Part shown: positions 44,301 to 53,695 of the stretch, piece by piece
Position numbering within the stretch: position 1 is the first letter of the stretch
How the letters are laid out: each line of letters begins with the position of its first letter
DNA from: CAWGMT01 sp963823675
GTDB lineage: Bacteria > Planctomycetota > Planctomycetia > Isosphaerales > Isosphaeraceae
Direction of reading: 5' to 3'
NCBI GenBank assembly: GCA_963823675.1
Contig: CAWGMT010000012.1
Location: forward strand, 1,054,001-1,118,000
Length of the DNA stretch: 64,000 bases
Notes under the pieces: model-generated
Told to the model about the DNA's origin: nothing
The model's input: the letters and a program-made list of their open reading frames with translations, nothing else
Database searches by the model: none
Program-made: the position numbers and the translations under genes

Positions 44301-44969
44301 GACGTGCTCAAGCGACAAGAGGCCAAGCTTGGCCGCCAGAATCCGGATACACTGATGACGGTGGCCAATCTTGGGGTGAACTACAAGGACGTCGGCCGGA
44401 TCAAGGAGGCGATCCCACTTCTCGAAGAAGCCCTTCAAGCGGCGAAACGATTCCCCAAGCTTCGCGGGGTCGCCAACCCATTGATGGACGCCTATGAGAA
44501 GGCGGGTGAGTACGCCAAGCTCGCCGACTTGCTTCGCGAGCGATTGCCAGAGGCTCGAAAATCGCTGCCCAAAGACAGCCCAGATCTGGCCGGGATGCTC
44601 ACCCAACTCGGTCTGAGCCTCTTGCAGCAGAAGCAATGGATCGAGGCCGAACCGCACCTCCGCGAGTCCCTGACCATCCGCGAGCAGAAGGAGCCCGAGG
44701 ACTGGCGGACCTTCAACACGAAATCGGCACTCGGTGGTGCTTTGCTGGGCCAGAAGAAATACGCCGAGGCCGAACCGCTCTTGCGAAACGGCTACGTGGG
44801 GATGAAGCAGCGGGACAAGACGATCCCGCCGCAGGGCCGCGTTCGCCTCCCCGAAGCCCTCGACCGGCTCATCGATTTCTACACCGCGACGAGCAAACCG
44901 GACGAAGCCAAGAAGTGGCAGGCCGAGCGGGCGAAGTATCCGGCGACCGCCCCGCCGGGGAAGAAGTGA
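41364..44969 (+). CDS. Ser/Thr protein kinase with kinesin-light-chain-like TPR array
   Basis: About 1201 residues from ATG 41364 (MNEHDLLTEALNRTDPTERA, the family leader). The kinase (about 120-430) has IGEGGMGSVYLAE, Lys152 in VALKLIKTG, HRDLKPGNVLV, DFGVAKAT and GTPAYMSPEQADP. A membrane helix lies near 455 (VVAASLVLITLLAGIAGTTF). From about 535 to 1010 come roughly eleven 42-residue TPR units with the consensus LGPDHPxTLxTLxNLAxAY, then AGRxxEAIALxERVRD. Further divergent TPRs lead to the C-terminus. The kinase probably faces the cytoplasm and the TPRs the other side (inference). Unlike several neighbours the frame is intact throughout 3.6 kb. Confidence 0.93.
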   Translation: MNEHDLLTEALNRTDPTERATFLDQACAGNSELRRRLEELLAAYAHSGSPLDRPPVAPAASTATADLPSPIATGEHRPDGATGKLARPDADSTTAAVSAVPSHRTARLPTGEGIGTVIAGRYTLVDVIGEGGMGSVYLAEQTEPVKRQVALKLIKTGMDSRGVLARFDAERQALALMDHPNIARIYDGGLTPAAQPFFVMELVSGVPLTQYCDAQRLTVKARLELFVAVCQAVQHAHQKGIIHRDLKPGNVLVTEVDGRPTPKVIDFGVAKATEVKLTDMSLADVGAIVGTPAYMSPEQADPTSMDIDTRTDVYALGVMLYELLTGSPPLEAKDFQRGAILEMLRMVREVDPPRPSTKLSTADALPNIAANRSIEPARLAKLLQGELDWLVMKALEKDRNRRYDTANAFARDIQRYLADEVVEARPPSRGYRLRKFVKRNKAQVVAASLVLITLLAGIAGTTFGMIRAEKRRQEAERNLAFAKKGNEILGSVFAGLDPKKNYTDLSELKEVLTDNLEKAVKELDGAAIGDPLEVAAMQDTLGMSLVGLGRFGPAIEVLQKAWDTMNAKLGPDHPDTLNALNDLGLAYWYAGKTTQAIALLERARDGRIAKLGPDHLDTFETLNYLAAAYKDAGRTQDAIALFEQVRDAEIAKLGPNHPATLSTLNNLATAYTGADKLPEVIALLERVRDGTIAGLGPDHPKTLATLSNLAQAYEGVGRRSDAIAIYARVRDAMITKLGPDHPSTLVTLNNLALAYLGAERLPEAIPLLERVRASRVAKLGPDNPDTLLSVHNLAAAYRAAGRLPEAIALFENVRDRQIATIGPDHPATLLTLHNLATTYELVGRAPEAISILERVRDANVARQGADHLDTLRMDRDLANAYLAARKFPEAIALYERVRDGQIAKLGPDHPEIRTTLDNLTVAYQNAGRYTDAIALLERRRDAQIARVGPDDLSTLSTLHTLAVMYWKSQQLGKSVPLFEDVLKRQEAKLGRQNPDTLMTVANLGVNYKDVGRIKEAIPLLEEALQAAKRFPKLRGVANPLMDAYEKAGEYAKLADLLRERLPEARKSLPKDSPDLAGMLTQLGLSLLQQKQWIEAEPHLRESLTIREQKEPEDWRTFNTKSALGGALLGQKKYAEAEPLLRNGYVGMKQRDKTIPPQGRVRLPEALDRLIDFYTATSKPDEAKKWQAERAKYPATAPPGKK

Positions 44970-45376
44970 AGACGGGCCAACCGGTGAAAGGGATCGAAAG
45001 TGGTTCCCGCGGAGCGACTCGCCCAGGTTGGACCTCATCGAGCGGCCAGGGCGTTTCACCAAGCGGATGGCGGCGTGCCGAAAGGACCACCCGTCGGATG
45101 TTCCGTGATCAACGAGGGTCTGAGCGAGATCATCGGTCCGTTCCCCGTTCCGCCACCTAGAGATAAGCGGGAACGGAACGACGATCCGGGACAGAAGGGA
45201 AGAGGCCACCGGTACTCAATACATTCATCCAATCACAAGATTTCGATCAATTATCGTGATCGGAGGTCAGTCAATTATCTTGACCGCTCTCACCGTCGCA
45301 TTGTCATTGCATCTGGTGGTATACTAACTCGCTTGGTATCCAGCGTACAGATGAACACGGCACAGGCGGAAATACG
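44970..45376. other. Intergenic region before pyrG
   Basis: Contains CCGTTCCCCGTTCCGCC facing AGCGGGAACGGAACG (about 45139-45182), an imperfect hairpin that could end the kinase transcript, and AT-richer DNA approaching the pyrG promoter. No gene supported. Confidence 0.4.
45317..45325 (+). promoter_or_regulatory. Extended -10 promoter candidate for pyrG
   Basis: TGGTATACT (45317-45325) is an extended -10 (TGn plus TATACT) without a well-spaced -35. It lies 52 bases upstream of the pyrG start in locally AT-rich sequence. Confidence 0.4.
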
Positions 45377-47047
45377 ATGGCCAAGCACATTTTCGTGACG
45401 GGTGGAGTGGTCAGCTCTCTGGGCAAGGGACTGACCTGCGCATCGATCGGTCTCTTGCTCGAGCAGCGCGGGCTGCGGGTCAGTCTCCAGAAATTCGACC
45501 CTTACATCAACGTCGATCCGGGGACGATGAGCCCCTATCAGCACGGTGAAGTCTATGTGCTCGACGATGGCTCGGAGACCGACCTGGACCTCGGACATTA
45601 CGAGAGGTTCACCCACGCGACCTTGACCAAGGACTGCAACTACACGACGGGAAAGATTTATCTCTCGGTGATCCAGAAGGAGCGCGAGGGAAGCTACTAC
45701 GAGGGCAAGACCGTCCAGGTGATCCCTCACGTCACCGACGAGATCAAGGCGGCCATCCATCGGCTGGCGACAGACGACGTGGACGTTGTGATCACCGAGA
45801 TCGGCGGGACCGTCGGCGACATCGAGAGCCAACCATTCCTGGAGGCGATCCGCCAGTTCGCCCTCGACGTCGGACGGGAAAACTGCGTCTACATTCACCT
45901 GACATTGGTGCCTTACCTCAGGGCGGCAGCCGAGCTCAAAACCAAGCCGACCCAGCATTCCGTCGGCGCCCTGCGCCAGATCGGCATCCAGCCCGACGTG
46001 CTTATATGCCGGACGGAACATGCCATCTCGGCCGAGGACAAGGACAAGATCGCGCTATTCTGCAATGTCCAGCGGAAGGCCGTCATCGAGGAGCGAGACA
46101 AGAAAGTCAGCATCTACGAGGTACCCTTGAGCCTGGTGAATCATGGGCTCGACGAGATCCTGGTCCAGCGGCTGGCGCTGCCGGCCAGCCCGCTCGACCT
46201 GTCCGAATGGCAGGCGATGGTCGACCGGATCACGCACCCCCAGCATGGCGTACGGATCGCCGTCGTCGGCAAATACATGAAGCACCGCGACGCGTACAAG
46301 TCGGTGTACGAATCTCTCGACCACGCCGGGATCGCCAATTGCGCCAAGGTCGAGGTCGTGCGCGTCGAGGCGGAGGAAGTTGACTCCCGTGGCGCGGAGG
46401 AATTCCTGCGGGATGTCAACGGTATCCTGGTGCCTGGCGGCTTCGGCATGCGCGGGATCGAAGGCAAGATCGAGGCGATCCGCTACGCGCGCATCAAAGG
46501 CATTCCGTTCTTCGGCATCTGCCTGGGATTGCAATGCGCCGTGGTGGAATTTGCCCGCAGCGTCCTGGGGCTCGAAGACGCCAACAGCACCGAATTCGAC
46601 AAGACGACCAAGAACCCCGTGATCTGGATGATGGAGGAACAACAGTCGGTCCGCGAGCGCGGCGGCACAATGCGACTGGGCTCGTGGCCCTGCGTTCTGG
46701 CACCGCGCAGCCTGGCGCTCAAGGCCTACGCGGCCCAGACCGTTCACGAGCGTCACCGCCATCGCTACGAGATCAACAACGCCTATCGGAACGACTTCCG
46801 CGAGCATGGCTTCATCGCCAGCGGCACCAGCCCGGACGGCACGATTGTCGAAATCATGGAGCAAACGGGCCATCCCTGGTTTCTGGCGGTCCAGTTCCAT
46901 CCGGAGTTCCAGTCGAAGCCGACCGCGGCGCATCCGCTCTTTCGGGAATTCGTCGCCGCTGCGCTGCGGAATCAGGGCGCCTGCCGTACGGAATCGGGGG
47001 CTCGGCCGGTCTCGCAGCCGACCGAAACAGTCAAGGCGCCCGTGTGA
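45377..47047 (+). CDS. pyrG: CTP synthase
   Basis: A 556-residue enzyme that makes CTP from UTP, ATP and glutamine. The N-terminal synthetase domain (about 1-265) begins MAKHIFVTGGVVSSLGKGL, with the P-loop and then KFDPYINVDPGTMSPYQHGE. The C-terminal class I glutamine amidotransferase (about 290-535) carries the nucleophile in FFGICLGLQCAVVEFA and the His/Glu pair in VQFHPEFQSKP. A short extra tail (ESGARPVSQPTETVKAPV) follows. It is intact and of normal length. The nagA-like gene starts a few bases after its stop, so the two are probably co-transcribed. Confidence 0.98.
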   Translation: MAKHIFVTGGVVSSLGKGLTCASIGLLLEQRGLRVSLQKFDPYINVDPGTMSPYQHGEVYVLDDGSETDLDLGHYERFTHATLTKDCNYTTGKIYLSVIQKEREGSYYEGKTVQVIPHVTDEIKAAIHRLATDDVDVVITEIGGTVGDIESQPFLEAIRQFALDVGRENCVYIHLTLVPYLRAAAELKTKPTQHSVGALRQIGIQPDVLICRTEHAISAEDKDKIALFCNVQRKAVIEERDKKVSIYEVPLSLVNHGLDEILVQRLALPASPLDLSEWQAMVDRITHPQHGVRIAVVGKYMKHRDAYKSVYESLDHAGIANCAKVEVVRVEAEEVDSRGAEEFLRDVNGILVPGGFGMRGIEGKIEAIRYARIKGIPFFGICLGLQCAVVEFARSVLGLEDANSTEFDKTTKNPVIWMMEEQQSVRERGGTMRLGSWPCVLAPRSLALKAYAAQTVHERHRHRYEINNAYRNDFREHGFIASGTSPDGTIVEIMEQTGHPWFLAVQFHPEFQSKPTAAHPLFREFVAAALRNQGACRTESGARPVSQPTETVKAPV

Positions 47048-47056
47048 GAGACCGTG

Positions 47057-48199
47057 ATGGCGATCGTCGCACGCGAAATCCGCTCGGCGAAATGGATCGA
47101 GATCGAGTCGCGCCAAGGGCGGATCAGCCGGGCGCGGCCAACCACCGGGCCTGCCGCCGTCACGAGTGATGACGACTGGGTGGCGCCCGCCTTCTGGGAC
47201 CTCCAGGTCAACGGCCGCGCCGGTCACTCGTTTTCCGGCGCCGATCTGACCGTCGACCACGTCGCCGCGATCGTGCGCAGCCAGGATCTTTTGGGCACGG
47301 CGAGGGTGTGTCCGACGCTGATCACCGCACCTCTTGACCAGTTGCTGCACGGCGTCCGAACCATCGCGGAGGCCTGCGAGACATGGCCCGACGTCGAGGC
47401 GAGGGTACCGGGGATTCATCTCGAAGGCCCGTTCATCTCGGAGCTGGAAGGATACCGAGGCGCCCACCCGGCCGCCGCGATCCGCGATCCCGACTGGAAT
47501 CTGTTTGAGAAATTGGTGCACGCCTCGGGCCGGCGGATCGTGCTCGTCACGCTCGCGCCCGAGCGAAAGGGCGCGATCGATTTCATCCGGCGGCTGGCGA
47601 AGGTCGGGATCGTGGCCGCGATCGGACACACCGCGGCGGACGGCCCCACGATCCGAGCGGCCGTCGCCGCCGGGGCCGCGCTGAGCACCCACCTCGGCAA
47701 CGGCATCGCCTCGCTTCTGCCCCGCCACCCAAACCCGATCTGGGAACAGGCGGCGCAGGATGAACTCTCGGCTTCCTTCATCGCCGACGGCCATCATCTC
47801 GATTTCGCGACCCTCGCCGTACTCGCTCGCTGCAAAGGCCCGGCGCGAGCCATCTTGATCAGCGACGCCAGCCCACTCGCCGGACTGCCTCCAGGCCCTT
47901 ACGGCGAGTGGGCCGTCGATCCCACGGGAAAAATCGTGGTGGCGAATACGCCCTACCTGGCAGGATCAAGCCAAGCGATCGAGACGGGATTGCAGAACCT
48001 GCTCAAGGCAACGCGCTGGCCGCTTCGCGACGTGCTCGCCACAGTCACGATCAATCCCGCCCGGCTGCTGGGGCACCCCGAGCCAAGACTGGAACAGGGC
48101 CAGCCGGCCAACCTTGTCATCTTCCGGAGGCCGGAGCCGAGCGGTTTCTCGTTGCAGCGCACGTGCGTCGACGGCAGGTGGGCGAAGGGTGAGGGATGA
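47057..48199 (+). CDS. nagA: N-acetylglucosamine-6-phosphate deacetylase family protein
   Basis: About 380 residues from ATG 47057 (GTG at 47054 is adjacent). It removes acetate from GlcNAc-6-P in amino-sugar recycling. Amidohydrolase landmarks: DLQVNGRAGHSF, PGIHLEGPFIS (metal-ligand Glu), AAIGHTAADG, LSTHLGNGIASL (in place of the usual THLFNAM), HHLDFATLA and ISDASPLAG (catalytic Asp). The THLGNG variation means a related acyl-amino-sugar substrate cannot be excluded. It follows pyrG by about 9 bases. Confidence 0.88.
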   Translation: MAIVAREIRSAKWIEIESRQGRISRARPTTGPAAVTSDDDWVAPAFWDLQVNGRAGHSFSGADLTVDHVAAIVRSQDLLGTARVCPTLITAPLDQLLHGVRTIAEACETWPDVEARVPGIHLEGPFISELEGYRGAHPAAAIRDPDWNLFEKLVHASGRRIVLVTLAPERKGAIDFIRRLAKVGIVAAIGHTAADGPTIRAAVAAGAALSTHLGNGIASLLPRHPNPIWEQAAQDELSASFIADGHHLDFATLAVLARCKGPARAILISDASPLAGLPPGPYGEWAVDPTGKIVVANTPYLAGSSQAIETGLQNLLKATRWPLRDVLATVTINPARLLGHPEPRLEQGQPANLVIFRRPEPSGFSLQRTCVDGRWAKGEG

Positions 48200-48282
48200 G
48201 GGATGAAGGATGGATCATTAATCAACGACTCGATGGATGGCTGAGTGGAACCGCTCGGTTGCGAGGGCAGGCCGGCCGCCGA

Positions 48283-48327
48283 GTCCGATCCGACCGATCC
48301 GACCGATCCGGCCGATCCGACCGATCG
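48283..48327. repeat. Tandem repeat of CCGATCCGA (9 bp)
   Basis: About five consecutive copies of the 9-base unit, with one G/A variant, just after the nagA stop. It is too short and lacks spacers, so it is not CRISPR. Confidence 0.8.
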
Positions 48328-48393
48328 TATGCGGCGGCCGGCGTGGCCATTCATGGCCTTCGGGAGCGCGAAGAAATGACCTTGCCAATTGTT

Positions 48394-48444
48394 GTGCAGG
48401 CGTCCCGCCTGCCGGTAAAGGGAATGCAGGCGGGACGCCCGCAC
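48394..48444. repeat. REP-like palindromic element
   Basis: Arms GTGCAGGCGTCCCGCCTGC (48394-48412) and GCAGGCGGGACGCCCGCAC (48426-48444) match in inverted orientation at 18 of 19 positions around a 13-base loop. The element sits directly upstream of a truncated antitoxin gene. Confidence 0.85.
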
Positions 48445-48464
48445 CGCAATGGTGAATCAGCGAG

Positions 48465-48566
48465 ATCAAGGCGCCTATCACCGACCTGGCCCGCTACCAG
48501 AACCGCCGGGCCGTCCCCATTCAGGGTGAACCCATCTCAGTAACCGCCCTCCGCGAGCGTCGCTAA
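48465..48566 (+). pseudogene. C-terminal relic of a VapB-type antitoxin
   Basis: 33 codons with no start, reading ITDLARYQNRRAVPIQGEPI then SVTALRERR, end at TAA 48564-48566. Position and spacing before the PIN-domain frame, and the short basic C-terminus, fit an antitoxin whose N-terminus was lost at or near the palindrome. Confidence 0.4.
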
Positions 48567-48568
48567 CT

Positions 48569-48800
48569 GTGCCGGAATTCTTCCTCGACACGAGCACGGT
48601 CTTAACGCGATACGTCGTGGAGACCGTCACCCCTTGGGTGCAGGCCATGGCCGCACGCGCCGTCGGCGATTCGCTCATCATCGTGCGGGTGTTGGCCGAG
48701 ACTTTCGCCGCCATCAACCGGCGCGAGCGGGGCGGCACGATCACCCCAAGGCGAGTTGGCCTTCGCGGGCAGACGGACACAAAACTACGTCAAGGCGCAA
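48569..48800 (+). pseudogene. VapC-like PIN-domain toxin, truncated and frameshifted
   Basis: A GTG at 48569 opens PEFFLDTSTVLTRYVVE, with the first PIN-domain Asp in LDTS. LAETFAAINRRERGGTIT has the conserved Glu. The frame then breaks: a one-base shift would continue GELAFAGRRTQNYV, but the two C-terminal acidic residues of the active site are not found. It is a dead toxin remnant paired with the antitoxin fragment 3 bases upstream. Confidence 0.55.
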
Positions 48801-48971
48801 TCCAGTCAGCCATTCGGCTTTCCGACAGTCCTCGATTGGCTCGTTGGGCTCATCGAAGGGCGATTTGGTTCGATTTCCCGGATATCGGGACGGTATTCCG
48901 GCCTCAGCGTTGGAAATTGCCCACCTGCTATGGTAAAGCCGGGATCAGCTCCGGCCTGCGGGCACGGTGGG

Positions 48972-49850
48972 CTAGTCAGCCGGTCGCGATTGATCGCGCT
49001 CTTGAGTAAGAAAGCCCGACAGCTTGATTTGAGTTGCCTCAAACGAGCTCGATCCGTTCACTCCCACCGTAAGAATCACGACGTCGATCGCTTCGAGTTG
49101 ATCAAGTACAAAGTCATACTCGAGCTTCTCCGCGCGGATGATCCGGCGCTCGCTAAATCCACCGGCTCCGTTGCGATCATGGCGTAGCACCACATTACCC
49201 TTGAAGTGCATTTCCATTGGTAGTTCGTAATCGTCGACCCACATCGCGTTATGGGATGCTCGAGGACCATCTTCGGTTCGATTGCGCGTGATTGCGATCT
49301 CGTCGGCCTCAACGTCGATCATCCCGAACCTGGGCGATGCACTGATGATTTGAACGCGAGCTTTGCACAGAATCCTCGTATGGTTATCGGGCGTTGTAGA
49401 GATAATAAAGTTGCCACTGATAGCCTTGCTCAGTGGAAGGACGCTCGTCGTTCGGAAGCGATATTTCGGGATCTCTCTCGGGAGCGGTGGGTCATCGGTG
49501 TCAGCTTTGGCGTTTTGCACGCTCGAACCCCCGGAAAAGGATGACGCGGCGATCAGCCGATCTATCCCGGGAATTGCCTCAAGTTGAACCCCGTGATCTC
49601 GATCGGAGTCCACTGCGGGGGCCGACCGCAACTGGGCCGAGCTGGCGCCCTCGCGATCTCCATCCTGCCGTTTCGTGCCGCCCTTCTGGGCGTCATCCAC
49701 TTCACCAACCGACTCTCGCTGGACGCAGCTCTGCGCCTCTGCCGAATTGGCCGTCGGCGTTGGATAGGCCGCAGGCAACGCCGCGGCCAGCGATAGCGCC
49801 ACCAGCCCCGCACCCAACAACCCGAATCCTTTTCGCATTATCATTCTCAT
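48972..49850 (-). CDS. Secreted LptA/OstA-like hypothetical protein
   Basis: About 292 residues from ATG 49850 (a longer in-frame start at 49970 is less likely). A signal peptide (GLLGAGLVALSLAAALPAA) is followed by a long disordered Ser/Asp/Gln-rich stretch (to about residue 130). A beta-rich domain follows: VEADEIAITRNR, YELPMEMHFKGNVVLR, and IIRAEKLEYDFVLDQLEAID. Alternating strand units of the form xFxGNVxxxxx...AxxxxYD resemble the OstA/LptA beta-jellyroll of lipopolysaccharide transport. A role in outer-membrane lipid transport is plausible but unproven. Confidence 0.6.
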   Translation of the reverse strand: MRMIMRKGFGLLGAGLVALSLAAALPAAYPTPTANSAEAQSCVQRESVGEVDDAQKGGTKRQDGDREGASSAQLRSAPAVDSDRDHGVQLEAIPGIDRLIAASSFSGGSSVQNAKADTDDPPLPREIPKYRFRTTSVLPLSKAISGNFIISTTPDNHTRILCKARVQIISASPRFGMIDVEADEIAITRNRTEDGPRASHNAMWVDDYELPMEMHFKGNVVLRHDRNGAGGFSERRIIRAEKLEYDFVLDQLEAIDVVILTVGVNGSSSFEATQIKLSGFLTQERDQSRPAD

Positions 49851-50515
49851 GGTGTGGTCCCTCACTTCCGGGTGGGATTCCACTGAAGCGTCCCTGCCCA
49901 CAAGCCTTCGAGGTTCGAGGATGTCCCCGCACCCGCGACCATCGAGCTTGGCTTCAGGACACTGTCGCACGTACGTCGCGAAGCACGAAGTCCTTGGCAG
50001 GCGTCATTTTGAGCGCTAGAAGAAATTCGTCAATGGCAGTAACTGAGCGTTGGACAATTCGTCATTGGCGCTCATGATGCCGTGCCGCTTCCGCCCCTCA
50101 TTTTATCCCTACGAGCCCGAAGCGCCAGCGAGTGAGTGTATCTCTCGCCTGAACTCATGCGCTCACTCACTCGTAAACTCATATGACATCATGTACTCAC
50201 TCGCTGGCGCTTCGGGCTTGTATTGGTAGGGCGCCTTTGCGGAGAAGGTGCGTACCAGTTCCCGCCGACGCTCACCGATCCCCACGGGACGACCCATAGG
50301 GCCGCGAGGTGGTAAGGTTGGGTGAGAGCCGATCACGGCCAGCGAGCACCAGGACGAGCTGCGGGCCTCTTGTGTTCTGGGCCCGTTGGCTCGTCGGGAC
50401 ACGGGATTGGCGGTTTATTCCGTGAGGCGCGATCAGCAAAAGGCGCGCGCCCCCGACGCCGCGAAAATCGGCGCTCGGGGGCAGCTCGCCTTCAAAAAGC
50501 GGATACCACCAATTG
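49851..50515. other. Intergenic region with a large inverted repeat
   Basis: No gene supported. The main feature is the inverted repeat at 50110-50222, listed separately. The remainder has scattered low-complexity sequence. Confidence 0.4.
50110..50222. repeat. Long inverted repeat with 29-30-bp arms
   Basis: TACGAGCCCGAAGCGCCAGC (arm 50110-50138) and its near-complement ending at 50222 (GCTGGCGCTTCGGGCTTGTA) differ at only two or three positions. The loop of about 55 bases contains partial repeats of ACTCACTC. The motif resembles a dispersed element I recall from other planctomycetes. Confidence 0.85.
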
Positions 50516-52036
<1,521 letters not shown>

Positions 52037-52498
52037 CGGAATGGACTCCAGGAACTTTCTATTTTGGAGAACCCAAAACACCGTAACGCCGTTGACTGGC
52101 CTCGGTCAAGCCATGGCCGTTCCATTTGCGGCCGTTCCTGCTTGCCGCCCGCCGGTCGGATCGCCAGCCCATGGACTCGAAAACCGGGCCCGCCCGCGCC
52201 CTGTTTCGTCGCGACATTTGACAGAATCCCGGTTATTGTCGCACAATGAAAGGGAAATTCGAGCGAATAGATCGCACGAGCGAATGGGATTTCTTTGCCG
52301 GCGGCGTCATATCCTCTTCTCTTTTGCGTATTTCCATGTAGGCTGGCGTCGTTCACTTTTTTTTCACATCGAGAGCGGATTGTCACGTTAAGATAATGGA
52401 GGGGCCGTGTCGCAGACATGCGACGCCGGCGCCGTAGCGACGCCTCGAAGCTAACAGAGCCGGAGACCAGCCGGAGACGACCCGCGCGAAGAGCAGCC
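52037..52498. promoter_or_regulatory. Divergent intergenic region with an operator-like palindrome
   Basis: A TTGACA (52218-52223), an 18-base spacer and CACAAT (52242-52247) form a weak + strand promoter candidate. The -10 overlaps a perfect palindrome ATTGT CGC ACAAT (52235-52247), as an operator might. The gap separates the oxidoreductase (minus) from the zinc-ribbon gene (plus). No gene supported. Confidence 0.35.
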
Positions 52499-53536
52499 AT
52501 GCCTCGGACCATTCAGTGCAGTGAATGTCGTGTTCGCCTCAATCTTCCCGCTCAAATCATCGCGGGGAAGCGGTTGAAGTGTCCGCGCTGCGGGCATAAA
52601 TTCGTCTTGACCGAATTCGACGCGAGCTCGGCCTCAACGCTTCCCGGGACGGTGGACGCCGCGGAAACCGCGACGATGCTCGCGTCGCGCAAGCCGCCCA
52701 GCGGTGACGATCTACCGGCGCCCTGCGCCGAGGGTGATCTGCGCGAGACCTTCGACTTGCCGCTCGTGAGCGCGCGAGAGGCCGAGCGGTCGGAGATGGT
52801 GGCCGGGTCGCCCACCGCTGACGCCGCGGGTCTTTTCGCCGACCCTGGGCCCGCGGCCAAACGGCTGTCGGCCGCCGAAGCCCGAGCGAGAGGGCGTCGG
52901 TGCACAAACTGTGGGGGCCTCGTTCCCAAGGGAATGTCGATCTGCGTAACTTGCGGCACCGATCAAGAGACGGGGATGCGCGTCGGCCTGGAAGACGACC
53001 TGGCGCCTCCGCCCCCTGCCCGTTCCGAGGGACCGCCGCTGCATATTGCGATCATCGGCACTTTCTGCGTTGCCGCGGCGGTCGTTCTCTTGATCCTCGC
53101 GATCGTCCAATCCGTTAGCCAACAATCCCAGCTCGAGTACGTTTGCTGGATCAGCCTCGCCCTGGTTTCGGGCTTCGGCATCTACGCCGCGGTGGAGTTT
53201 ATCCGGGGTAAGTCGGTCAAGCTGCTGATGCTGGCCTTGTCGCTTGGCGTGGTCGTCAACGTAATGACCCTGATCGCTCTGCCCTTGATCGAGGCGAATT
53301 TCGCGGCTCCCGAGCAGATCATCGATCCCAACGCCAAATCCACCGACCCGGGCGATGCCCCGGTCCGAATCAGGTCACTCCAAGAACGGCTCGATGCGCG
53401 CCGGGGGGTTGGCAGGATCCAGGCGGGCGCCAGCTTGCTGCTCGTCTACGCAATCCTATCGCTTTATCTGATGTCGCCGCCGGTCAAGAAATACGTCCAG
53501 GTGCGCACCGCACGCGACGCGTACTTCGGAGGATGA
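52499..53536 (+). CDS. Two-zinc-ribbon membrane protein
   Basis: About 345 residues from ATG 52499. The first zinc ribbon of MJ0042 type is CSECRVRLNLP...LKCPRCGHKF (residues 7-38). A disordered linker follows to about 125. The second ribbon is CTNCGGLVPKG...CVTCGTD (about 133-155). Four membrane helices then occupy the C-terminal half (IIGTFCVAAAVVLLILAIVQ, CWISLALVSGFGIYAAVEFI, LLMLALSLGVVVNVMTLIAL, ASLLLVYAILSLYLM). The architecture is common in planctomycetes and of unknown role. A longer in-frame start at 52418 adds basic residues only. Confidence 0.8.
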   Translation: MPRTIQCSECRVRLNLPAQIIAGKRLKCPRCGHKFVLTEFDASSASTLPGTVDAAETATMLASRKPPSGDDLPAPCAEGDLRETFDLPLVSAREAERSEMVAGSPTADAAGLFADPGPAAKRLSAAEARARGRRCTNCGGLVPKGMSICVTCGTDQETGMRVGLEDDLAPPPPARSEGPPLHIAIIGTFCVAAAVVLLILAIVQSVSQQSQLEYVCWISLALVSGFGIYAAVEFIRGKSVKLLMLALSLGVVVNVMTLIALPLIEANFAAPEQIIDPNAKSTDPGDAPVRIRSLQERLDARRGVGRIQAGASLLLVYAILSLYLMSPPVKKYVQVRTARDAYFGG

Positions 53537-53630
53537 TGCCCGAGCTTGCCCGGCCCAGATCGATCGTGGGTCGTCCGCGCCGCGACGAGCGTCGCGCGTT
53601 GTAGGCGACCGGCAGACGCAAATTCACCCG

Positions 53631-53653
53631 ACGACGGATTGCCAATCCGTCGT
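53631..53653. terminator. Hairpin between convergent genes
   Basis: ACGACGGATT GCC AATCCGTCGT is a perfect 10-bp stem with a 3-base loop between the ends of two convergent genes. No T-run follows, so it may be a repeat or a factor-assisted bidirectional terminator. Confidence 0.5.
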
Positions 53654-53695
53654 GCAACCACTCGGTCCTGGGTTCGTTTCCATCCGCCGGGCGCC

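Noticed and set aside
48283..48327. CCGATCCGA array as a CRISPR or iteron origin
   Set aside because: It has direct 9-base tandem copies without spacers, no replication initiator gene nearby, and a position between chromosomal genes.
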